Source of the DNA: Prevotella sp.
GTDB taxonomy: Bacteria; Bacteroidota; Bacteroidia; Bacteroidales; Bacteroidaceae
Direction: 5' to 3'
Length of the DNA stretch: 64,000 nucleotides
Assembly (NCBI GenBank): GCA_017471245.1
Contig: JAFUVB010000060.1
Span: 62,001 to 126,000, forward strand
Positions 56,969 through 64,000 of the stretch are shown here, piece after piece (position 1 is the first letter of the stretch; each line of letters starts with the position of its first letter). The translations under genes and the position numbers were made by a program. The notes under the pieces were generated by a model. That model had not been told where the DNA came from. It did not search any database and saw only the letters and a program-made list of their open reading frames with translations.

Positions 56969-58834
56969 ATGAAAACAATGAATTGGCTGGCGCGCGCGTT
57001 GGGAATGATGTGGGAACCCATCCGCTTGAACGGTGCATTCTTTTTGTTTATGTACACATTGGGCATTGTGTGCACCTATGTTGTCGTGCCTGATGTGAAA
57101 GGAGCTCACGCCTATTCTTATGCGTGGCAAGAGCTGTTTGTCGATGTATATCTTTTGTGTGTCCTTTTGTCGTTGCTGCCATCACGGGTGAGGCTATGGG
57201 TGAGAAGGCTGTTTTATGTGGTTGCCTATTCGCTCGCCATCATTGATGTCTATTGTTTCGTGAAGTTCGACAGTACCATCACTCCCACCATGCTGCTGCT
57301 TGTAGGCGAGACCAACGGGCAGGAGGCAGGCGAGTTTCTTGCTTCCTATTTGTCGGCCGACCTGGTGTTCAGCCAACTCGGATGGGTGTTGCTGGTGCTT
57401 TTGGTTCATGTCTTGTGGAACCTGATGATGCATCTCTCACAGAAAAGAGAACGACTGAAAGCTGTTGTGGGCAGAATCATCACCGCATACCCTTCGTCGC
57501 AGCGTGCAAAGGCTATAGCCGGAATGGCCGTGATAGCCCTTTTCGCCTACTGCGCCACAGCCTGCTGGCACAACAAGGTGGCATATCACCGATTGCTGAG
57601 CTATGACAATATCGGCGATGTGGAGCATGAACTGACCGAAAAGACACGTGCCGTGCAATACCAGCCAGTCTATCGCCTGTTGTTCAGCATCTATGCCAAT
57701 CGGCTAACGTCGCGTCAGGTGGCGCAGCTTGTGAAAGGCATCGACAGAGTGCAGGTTGACAGTTGCAGTTTCCGCAGTCCTCACATCGTTTTGGTCATCG
57801 GCGAGAGCTTTAATCGTCACCATGCGCAGCTCTATGGCTACGGAAAGCCGAACATGCCGAGGCAGACGGCACGGGCAAGGAAAGGAGAGATCATTCCATA
57901 CAGCGACGTGGTGGCTCCCTGGAACCTCACCAGCTTTGTCTTCAAGCACATTTTCTCACTCTATACCGTGGGCGACAAGGGCGAATGGTGCGACTATCCG
58001 CTCTTCCCCGAACTGTTCCGCAAGGCCGGATATCATGTTACATTCCTCACCAACCAGTTTCTTCCACAGGCAAAGGAGGCTGTCTATGATTTCAGCGGGG
58101 GATTCTTCCTCAACAATCCTGAATTGAGCAACGCCATGTTCGACACCCGCAACAAGCAATTGTATTATTTCGATGAGGGCATGCTGAGGGAATACGACCG
58201 GCTGAAGAAGGAGAACACCGAGCACAACCTTACCATCATTCATCTCAAGGGCATGCACGTGGACTATCGCACCCGCTGCCCCAAGTCGAAGATGCATTTC
58301 AAGAGAGACGATTACGAGCGTCCGGGATACAACAGCCGTGAGAAGCAGGTGATGGCATATTATGACAATGCCATCCTGTATAACGACTCTATCATGGATC
58401 AGATCATCCAGCGGTTTGAAAACGATGATGCTATTGTGCTCTACCTACCCGATCACGGTGAGGAGTGCTACGAGGGCGACCTTCATTTCTTCGGGCGCAT
58501 GCATTCCGCCGAGGTGACAGCGCGCCTTGCACATGCCGAGTTCGACATACCGTTCTGGATTTATTGCTCACATCAGTATATGGTGTCTCACCCCGATGTT
58601 TACAGCGAAGTGGTGAAAGCCAAGGACAGGCGGTTCATGACCGATGCGCTGCCTCACATGTTGCTCTATCTTGCAGGCATTTCAACGAAAGACTATCGCG
58701 AAGAACTGAACATATTGAGCGACCGCTATCAAGAGAATCGCCCCCGCATATTGAAGAATCAGGTGGACTACGACAAGCTCGAAACTCCGCAAGGTGCTTC
58801 TGATGTACAACAAATGATAAAATGGATGAAATGA
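56969..58834 (+). CDS. Membrane sulfatase / phosphoethanolamine transferase (EptA-like)
   Basis: Up to 621 residues (ATGs also at codons 4, 13 and 14). Five N-terminal membrane helices (e.g. GAFFLFMYTLGIVCTYVVV, LVFSQLGWVLLVLLVHVLW), then a periplasmic alkaline-phosphatase-fold domain: HIVLVIGESFNRHHAQLYGY with metal ligands, PWNLTSFVFKH with the Thr nucleophile, and YLPDHGEECYE. Such enzymes move phosphoethanolamine to lipid A or other envelope glycans and can lower polymyxin binding; the acceptor is unknown. First gene of a tightly coupled operon. Confidence 0.85.
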   Translation: MKTMNWLARALGMMWEPIRLNGAFFLFMYTLGIVCTYVVVPDVKGAHAYSYAWQELFVDVYLLCVLLSLLPSRVRLWVRRLFYVVAYSLAIIDVYCFVKFDSTITPTMLLLVGETNGQEAGEFLASYLSADLVFSQLGWVLLVLLVHVLWNLMMHLSQKRERLKAVVGRIITAYPSSQRAKAIAGMAVIALFAYCATACWHNKVAYHRLLSYDNIGDVEHELTEKTRAVQYQPVYRLLFSIYANRLTSRQVAQLVKGIDRVQVDSCSFRSPHIVLVIGESFNRHHAQLYGYGKPNMPRQTARARKGEIIPYSDVVAPWNLTSFVFKHIFSLYTVGDKGEWCDYPLFPELFRKAGYHVTFLTNQFLPQAKEAVYDFSGGFFLNNPELSNAMFDTRNKQLYYFDEGMLREYDRLKKENTEHNLTIIHLKGMHVDYRTRCPKSKMHFKRDDYERPGYNSREKQVMAYYDNAILYNDSIMDQIIQRFENDDAIVLYLPDHGEECYEGDLHFFGRMHSAEVTARLAHAEFDIPFWIYCSHQYMVSHPDVYSEVVKAKDRRFMTDALPHMLLYLAGISTKDYREELNILSDRYQENRPRILKNQVDYDKLETPQGASDVQQMIKWMK

Positions 58835-59922
58835 ACAGGGATTTGTTAAGCATGATGGAATCAAAGGCATTGCGTGGTGTTGCCATCCTGGGCATCATCT
58901 TGCACAACTATTGCCATTTCCTTGGTTTTGCCGTCAAGGAAAATGAGTATCAGTTTGATGCCGAGCGCCCCAAGAGGTTCTGGGAAGTGCTCACCACGTT
59001 TGATCATGATTTGTTTGTCCATCTGTTTTCATTCCTCGGTCATTATGGCGTGCCGATATTCCTTTTCGTCAGCGGGTTTGGATTGGTGATGAAATATGAA
59101 AACCGTTCTGGTAGCGATAGCGGAAAGCTGCCCGCATTGAGGAAGAGCTGGTTCGTATATCATTTCCTGAAACTCTTACGGCTGATGATTCTGGGCTACA
59201 TCGTGTTTATTGCCGTTTATGTATCGCGCCATCCCGCCGATGCGGCAGCAGCTTTTTCTGTAGACAAGGTGATTGCCCAACTCACGATGGTCATCAATTT
59301 CGTCTTCACACGCCCCGACAAGGCGATTCTTCCAGGACCATACTGGTTCTTCGGATTGATGATCCAGCTCTATCTTCTTTACCAACTGGTGTTCTATCGG
59401 TGGCGCAATGTCGCCACAGTGGTAGTTGCCATCGTGTTGTGCTGGCTGATACAGGTTTTTGCAGCACAGTGGAACCCCTTCGACTTTAATTTATTAAATT
59501 ATGTGAGGTATAATTTCATCGGTGGAGTGATGCCCTTCGGTGCCGGAATCCTCTATGCGCGGCATGGCAGACAGATCAGCAAGGTGGGTTATTGCGCCGT
59601 CCTGATTATTTCTGCCATCGTCGTTCTTGAAGGCGGCATGTGGTTCCACTCGTGGATGTGGGTTCCGCTCTTCGTCATTACTGGTGCCGTGGCAACGGTC
59701 AAGCTGCTGCCGTCGTGGCTGTTGAGTCCTGCTGCTTGGTTCGGAGCTTTGTCTTCCGCCTTGTTCGTGATGCATCCCGTGGTGCGCGAGGTTGTCATAT
59801 CCCACTATCGGAGCATCGATGTCTATTACGGAATTGCCGTCTATCTGCTTGCTGCAGTGGCTCTTTCCATGCTGCTGCAATATGTGTTGAAATACATTCC
59901 CTCACCAAAGCAAAAGAAATGA
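58822..59922 (+). CDS. Acyltransferase-3 family membrane protein
   Basis: 366 residues from this ATG; the fourth codon ATG at 58831 would give the same ATGA overlap seen at most following junctions and is a good alternative. About ten membrane helices. SKALRGVAILGIILHNYCHF near the start includes the catalytic-type His, and FSFLGHYGVPIFLFVSGFGL follows. Family members add acyl groups to surface polysaccharide or lipid. Confidence 0.83.
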   Translation: MDEMNRDLLSMMESKALRGVAILGIILHNYCHFLGFAVKENEYQFDAERPKRFWEVLTTFDHDLFVHLFSFLGHYGVPIFLFVSGFGLVMKYENRSGSDSGKLPALRKSWFVYHFLKLLRLMILGYIVFIAVYVSRHPADAAAAFSVDKVIAQLTMVINFVFTRPDKAILPGPYWFFGLMIQLYLLYQLVFYRWRNVATVVVAIVLCWLIQVFAAQWNPFDFNLLNYVRYNFIGGVMPFGAGILYARHGRQISKVGYCAVLIISAIVVLEGGMWFHSWMWVPLFVITGAVATVKLLPSWLLSPAAWFGALSSALFVMHPVVREVVISHYRSIDVYYGIAVYLLAAVALSMLLQYVLKYIPSPKQKK

Positions 59923-60926
59923 AACCGATAGAATTGTTTGACTTCAGCCGCTATCGCTCTGCACTGATGGGTGCCGCCATGCTTTTCGTCATGTTCTTCC
60001 ATGTGGGCATGCCGAAGAGCGAGCTGATGTACGGTGTGGTCAGATGTGGAAACATCGGTGTTGATATGTTCCTGTTCCTGAGTGGCATCGGACTTTGGTA
60101 TGCATGGACAAAGAATCCTCAACTGAGGCATTTCTATTGGCGGCGCTATGTGCGCATCTATCCGGCGTGGATATTGATGGCTGCCTTGTTTTATATTCCT
60201 AACTTTATAGAGTTCGGGGTGAAGAGCTATAGTCCCGATGTTCCCAATCTGGTGGCCAACATATTGGTGAACTGGAGTTTTTGGCGTGTCGACGATCTTA
60301 CGTTCTGGTTTATTCCTGCCATCATGATGATGTATACGTTTGCTCCTTTTTACATGAAGCTGATCATCCGCTGGCCGTCTTATCGCTGGCTGCCCGTGCT
60401 TTTCATGGTGTGGGCGGTGATGGTGCAGTATTATCCGCCGGTGCATTCCAGCGTGGGGCATGTGGAAATCTTCTGGAGCCGCATTCCCGTTTTCCTCATT
60501 GGCATCAATTGTGGTGCGTGGGTTAAGGGTCAGCGCACCATGGAGGGGCAGGCCATCTGGTGGATATTAATCCTTTTCGTGCTCAGTTTTGCCATGTGTA
60601 TTGAGTTCGAGAATCACTGGCGAGGCCATTTCCCGTTGTTCCTTGAGCGAATGGTGTATATTCCCTGTAGCATATCGGGCATGCTGCTGCTATGCCGGCT
60701 GTTCCGCCATTCGCCTGCCTGGTTGCTTCGATTCCTGACTTTTGTCGGGGGGATAAGCCTTGAATTGTATTTGATTCACATACAGTTTGTGTATAAATAT
60801 ATCCGTCCCTACAACCTGGGCTATTGCCTGACGGTGTTGCTGATGATAGCCATCAGCATACCGTTAGCGTGGTTGCTCAGCAAACTGGTGGATTTTGTTG
60901 TCAGATTATTACCCAAAGAGATATGA
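59919..60926 (+). CDS. Acyltransferase-3 family membrane protein (second copy)
   Basis: 335 residues from MKPIELFDFSRYRSALMGAA, with ATGA overlap to the previous gene; longer frames upstream lie in the previous gene. Membrane pattern as in the preceding protein: AAMLFVMFFHVGMPKSELMY with His, then VDMFLFLSGIGLWYAW and FYWRRYVRIYPAWIL. A related but different acyl transfer to the same envelope target is likely. Confidence 0.83.
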   Translation: MKPIELFDFSRYRSALMGAAMLFVMFFHVGMPKSELMYGVVRCGNIGVDMFLFLSGIGLWYAWTKNPQLRHFYWRRYVRIYPAWILMAALFYIPNFIEFGVKSYSPDVPNLVANILVNWSFWRVDDLTFWFIPAIMMMYTFAPFYMKLIIRWPSYRWLPVLFMVWAVMVQYYPPVHSSVGHVEIFWSRIPVFLIGINCGAWVKGQRTMEGQAIWWILILFVLSFAMCIEFENHWRGHFPLFLERMVYIPCSISGMLLLCRLFRHSPAWLLRFLTFVGGISLELYLIHIQFVYKYIRPYNLGYCLTVLLMIAISIPLAWLLSKLVDFVVRLLPKEI

Positions 60927-61816
60927 GTATGGTGAAAATTGAAGCTATATTGAAACTCATCAGACCAAAGCAGTGGCTGAAGAACGTGTTTGTTTTCGTC
61001 CCGATGTTTTTCGGCGGAAGCCTGCTCGACAGTGTCGATGTCATTGCCTCCGTCATTGTCTTCTTCGCATTCAGTTTCATTGCCTCATCGGTTTATTGCT
61101 TTAATGATATCGTTGACCTTGAGGCTGACCGTCAGCATCCCGTGAAATGCAAGCGCGCCATTGCTTCGGGCGATGTGTCGGTGACGCAGGCATACGCCAT
61201 CATGGCACTGATGCTTGTCTTGTCGTTGCTCACATTGTTGTTGCTGCGCGTCAATAGGGTGGAGGTGATGATGGTGATCTTGGCATATTACCTGTTGAAC
61301 CTGGGTTATTGTGCGCGCTTGAAGCAATATGCCATTCTCGATGTGTGCATCATTGCCTTCGGTTTTGTGCTCCGGTTGTTGGCAGGCGGTCTTGCCACAG
61401 AGATTGTGCTCAGCAAGTGGATTGTGATGATGACATTCCTTATCACGCTCTTCCTTTCATTTGCCAAGCGGCGCGATGATGTGCTCAGGATGAACGAGAC
61501 GGGAGAGGCTCCCCGCAAGAATACCATCCGCTATAACCTCACGTTCATCAACCAGTCGATTACCATAACCGCCTCGGTGACGCTCGTCTGTTACATCATG
61601 TACACGGTTTCGCCCGTGGTTGTCAGTAGGGTGCATACCGATTATCTCTATCTCACGTCCATCTTCGTCATCATTGGATTGCTCCGCTACATCCAGATAG
61701 CAGTGGTCGATGAAAAGAGCGGCGACCCCACCAAAGTGATGCTCCGCGACCGTTTCATGCAGCTCATTGTTTTCCTTTGGGCTGTGTCGTTCTTGTTTAT
61801 CATCTACATCTTCTGA
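60923..61816 (+). CDS. UbiA-family prenyltransferase, phosphoribosyl-polyprenol synthase-like
   Basis: 297 residues; ATGA overlap with the acyltransferase. LIRPKQWLKNVFVFVPMFFG and NDIVDLEADRQHPVKCKRAI (residues 61-80) match the decaprenyl-phosphate phosphoribosyltransferase branch (Mycobacterium Rv3806c type) better than quinone-type UbiA. It would join phosphoribose to a polyprenyl phosphate. Several membrane helices. The next gene is a HAD phosphatase that could remove the 5-phosphate. Confidence 0.78.
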   Translation: MSMVKIEAILKLIRPKQWLKNVFVFVPMFFGGSLLDSVDVIASVIVFFAFSFIASSVYCFNDIVDLEADRQHPVKCKRAIASGDVSVTQAYAIMALMLVLSLLTLLLLRVNRVEVMMVILAYYLLNLGYCARLKQYAILDVCIIAFGFVLRLLAGGLATEIVLSKWIVMMTFLITLFLSFAKRRDDVLRMNETGEAPRKNTIRYNLTFINQSITITASVTLVCYIMYTVSPVVVSRVHTDYLYLTSIFVIIGLLRYIQIAVVDEKSGDPTKVMLRDRFMQLIVFLWAVSFLFIIYIF

Positions 61817-61870
61817 ACCAAATTATTTCTTGTTTATCATCATCATCTTCCGATCCAATATATTCCCACT

Positions 61871-62452
61871 ATGAAAGTATATGCATTCGACTTCGACGGT
61901 ACATTGACGAAGAGGGATTCCTTCATTGAGTTCATCCGTTATGTGAAGGGCAACAAGGATTTCCTGCTTTGCTTCCTGCGCTATTCCCCGTTGCTGGTGC
62001 TCATGAAGCTGCACCTCTATCCCAACTGGAAAGCTAAGGAGAAGGTGTTTGCATATTGTTTCAAGGGCATGCCTTTGGATACGTTCAACACCTACTGCCA
62101 CCGTTTTGCCATGGATAAGGGCTCGTTGCTGCGCTCCAAGGGTGTGCTGAAGATTCACGAGGCGCAGCAGGAAGGTGCGCGGGTGCTCATTGTCAGTGCC
62201 AGTATCGACAATTGGGTGCAGCCGTTCTTCCCCAGTGTCACCGTGCTCGGCACGCAGATAGAGGTGAACGACGGCATACTCACGGGTCGTTTCCGTACGA
62301 AGAATTGCTATGGCGAGGAGAAAGTGCGCCGCATCAACATGCTTTTACCCAATCGGCGTGAGTATGAATTAGTGGCATACGGCGACAGCTATGGCGATGC
62401 ATGCATGTTAGACTATGCCGATGAGGCTCATTATAAACCGTTCCGCAAATGA
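61871..62452 (+). CDS. HAD-superfamily phosphatase (IB type)
   Basis: 193 residues. HAD motif I FDFDGTLTKRDSF (Asp7, Asp9), motif II VLIVSASIDNW, and motif IV YGDSYGDACMLDYAD. The helical insertion DFLLCFLRYSPLLVLMKLHL suggests membrane contact and lipid-linked substrates, as in PgpC/phosphoserine-phosphatase-like relatives. Probably acts on the product of the UbiA-like enzyme. Confidence 0.85.
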   Translation: MKVYAFDFDGTLTKRDSFIEFIRYVKGNKDFLLCFLRYSPLLVLMKLHLYPNWKAKEKVFAYCFKGMPLDTFNTYCHRFAMDKGSLLRSKGVLKIHEAQQEGARVLIVSASIDNWVQPFFPSVTVLGTQIEVNDGILTGRFRTKNCYGEEKVRRINMLLPNRREYELVAYGDSYGDACMLDYADEAHYKPFRK

Positions 62453-63885
62453 AAAAGATAGCGTGGCTGTTTAGGATCAGGCACGAAGAGAAGAAGGTTG
62501 CCTGGGTGGTGCTGGCGGTGCTCGTAGCCCTCAACGCCGTCTATCTGTATGCCTATTATAACGTGTTCACACCTGTTTGTGATGATTCCTGGCATGTCTT
62601 TTCGTCAAAGTTCTGTGTGTCTGGCTTCGATCCCATCACCTATCAAGTGCTTACCGAATGGACAACGCGCTATGATGTCCATCGCCATCCGCTGTTGGCA
62701 TTCCTGATGTATCCTCCATTTCTGCTCAACCAGGCACTGACGGCCATTACGGGCATCAACTGTGCCATCTTCATCGTGGCTGTTATGTTCCTGTTCTTTG
62801 CATTCTATTCGTTTGTCTTCATGTACAGGATTTGCCGCGAGGTGGTTGGCATTGCCCGTCGCGATGCCGTCATTCTGTCGTTCATGCTGTTTGGCTTTGC
62901 TCATGTCATGTTGTCGGCAGTGGTTCCCGACCATTTCCTCATGTCCATGTTCATGCTCCTGCTGCTGACTTATCTGGCAGGCAGGAAAATCAAGGAGGGC
63001 GGTCGCTTCACCGTGTTACAGTCCATAGTGCTCTTCGTTTTCACGGCAGGAATATCACTCAGCAATGGCATCAAGGTGTTTCTGGTGATGCTGTTCACCA
63101 ACGGAAAGCGCTTCTTCTGCCCCAAATACCTGTTGTTGGCGGTGATTGTCCCCGCAGCCCTCATGTGGATGTTTGCCTGCTGGGAGTATAGAAAGTTCGT
63201 GTGGCCGAAGGAGATGGCACGTGCGGAAATGAAGAAGCAGAAGGCTGCTGAGCAGAAAAAGAAGGATTTTGCGGCTTTTGCCGACTCTTCGGGTATCAAG
63301 GACAGCGTGCAGCTTGCCAAGGCTTTTAAGATTGACCAGAATAAAAAGATGTGGGCGAAATATCGCTCCGACCACCAGAAACCATGGAACAAGCATACCG
63401 GCAAGCCCATTGCCAAGGGTGAGTTCATGCGGTGGACCGATATCACCACGCCTCGCCTGCCGTCAGTCGTCGAGAATCTGTTTGGCGAGTCCATGCAGTT
63501 GCATCAGGATTATCTGCTCTCCGATACGCTGCGGAGCCGTCCGGTCATTGTGAAATACAACTGGTGGATCAACTATGTGGTTGAGGCGCTTGTCGTTTTG
63601 TTGTTCTTTGCAGGCGTCGTTGCGGGTCGCCGCAGTCGTTTCCTGTGGATGGTGCTCGCTTGTTTCGCCGTCGACCTCGGTCTGCACATCGGTCTTGGCT
63701 TTGGCATCAACGAGGTATACATCATGGCAGCCCATTGGATGTATGTGCTTCCGCTGTCGATGGCATGGCTCTTCCGTTTGCCGGAGTCGCGCCGGCTCAG
63801 TGTGCTGCGGCTTGTTGTCAGTATGATTGTTGCCTGGCTGTGGATATATAATGGTGTTTTATTCGTAAGCTATATGTTGACATGA
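62449..63885 (+). CDS. Multi-pass membrane protein, DUF6080-like
   Basis: 478 residues; ATGA overlap with the phosphatase gene. N-terminus VAWVVLAVLVALNAVYLYAY, many further helices and a charged cytoplasmic or periplasmic loop with KKQKAAEQKKKDFAAFADSS near residue 260. Layout recalls GT-C/PMT-type glycosyltransferases that use lipid-linked sugars, but no catalytic motif is sure. Confidence 0.7.
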   Translation: MKKIAWLFRIRHEEKKVAWVVLAVLVALNAVYLYAYYNVFTPVCDDSWHVFSSKFCVSGFDPITYQVLTEWTTRYDVHRHPLLAFLMYPPFLLNQALTAITGINCAIFIVAVMFLFFAFYSFVFMYRICREVVGIARRDAVILSFMLFGFAHVMLSAVVPDHFLMSMFMLLLLTYLAGRKIKEGGRFTVLQSIVLFVFTAGISLSNGIKVFLVMLFTNGKRFFCPKYLLLAVIVPAALMWMFACWEYRKFVWPKEMARAEMKKQKAAEQKKKDFAAFADSSGIKDSVQLAKAFKIDQNKKMWAKYRSDHQKPWNKHTGKPIAKGEFMRWTDITTPRLPSVVENLFGESMQLHQDYLLSDTLRSRPVIVKYNWWINYVVEALVVLLFFAGVVAGRRSRFLWMVLACFAVDLGLHIGLGFGINEVYIMAAHWMYVLPLSMAWLFRLPESRRLSVLRLVVSMIVAWLWIYNGVLFVSYMLT

Positions 63886-64000
63886 CTCCTGTTTTCTCCA
63901 TCTTCAAGATCAAGCGCCAAGAGCGCATCCTCGCCCTGCTGGCTCTTGCGGTGTTCGTATTCCTGAACGCGCTGCTGATTTACAAATACTACGGGCTGTT
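63882..64000 (+). CDS. Second DUF6080-like membrane protein (partial, cut by window edge)
   Basis: Starts MTPVFSIFKIKRQERILALL in ATGA overlap with the preceding gene and continues to the edge, 39 residues visible. The charged start, RIxxxE then an apolar helix ending NALLIYKYY matches the N-terminus of the preceding protein (NAVYLYAYY), so it is a tandem paralogue. Confidence 0.7.
   Translation, partial: MTPVFSIFKIKRQERILALLALAVFVFLNALLIYKYYGL

Noticed and set aside
59640..59918. N-terminal extension of the second acyltransferase
   Set aside because: Lies inside the preceding acyltransferase in another frame; the ATGA-coupled start at 59919 matches the operon's pattern.

Overview
The window reads as a Bacteroidales chromosome, most likely Prevotellaceae, carrying a Mu-like prophage. 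Evidence for the host: promoters of the Bacteroidetes type (TTTG, about 20 bp, then TAnnTTTG), a SusC/SusD pair, a DUF4369-thioredoxin lipoprotein-like enzyme, a secreted protein with a type IX secretion tail, type III glutamine synthetase, LL-diaminopimelate aminotransferase, and the gene order rseP-dxr-rimM-murA-DUF4290-tsaB // yicC-gmk-nadD. No rRNA, tRNA or CRISPR array was seen.

Prophage (1 to about 28097; its far end lies left of the window). Read leftwards from 28.1 kb it has: an end with repeated transposase-site-like motifs, a small gene, a lipoprotein gene and a CI/LexA-like repressor (both rightward), a control region with face-to-face promoters, a Ner-like regulator, MuA and MuB homologues, a middle region rich in small Cys proteins, gp16/DUF3164/gp31/gp37-like genes, then a packaging cassette on the OPPOSITE strand (small and large terminase, gp36, portal, MuF), then leftward again protease-scaffold, capsid, amidase and spanin-like lysis genes, tail tube, tail chaperone, tape measure, distal tail protein and a tail fibre running off the edge. 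The prophage has interrupted a susC gene, whose 3' part remains at 28098-29367.

The strongest new observation is a complete -1 frameshift signal at the end of the portal gene (T_TTT_TTC, 5-nt spacer, perfect 8-bp hairpin). It would fuse the portal to the MuF protein, which has no ATG/GTG/TTG of its own over its first conserved residues and which carries a nuclease-toxin-like C-terminus. A second -1 frameshift (A9 run) joins the two halves of the tail assembly chaperone.

Host part (28.1-64 kb): broken susC, susD, TlpA-like enzyme; a repeat-rich 0.8 kb gap; glnN; dapL-dapF; a periplasmic nitroreductase; a 1317-residue T9SS surface protein behind a structured leader, followed by an 80-residue peptide; a toxin-antitoxin-SecB-like chaperone (TAC) operon; a PL1-type pectate lyase; a Nim-like flavoprotein; then two housekeeping clusters on opposite strands. 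MurA has Asp in place of the fosfomycin-target Cys. From 57 kb to the right edge runs an envelope operon with mostly ATGA-coupled genes (phosphoethanolamine-transferase-like sulfatase, two acyltransferases, a UbiA-type phosphoribosyl-polyprenol synthase-like protein, a HAD phosphatase, two DUF6080-like membrane proteins). In front of it sit four AACCTAT(G/C) motifs spaced exactly 22 bp apart. Several families of palindromic or dispersed repeats fill the intergenic spaces.
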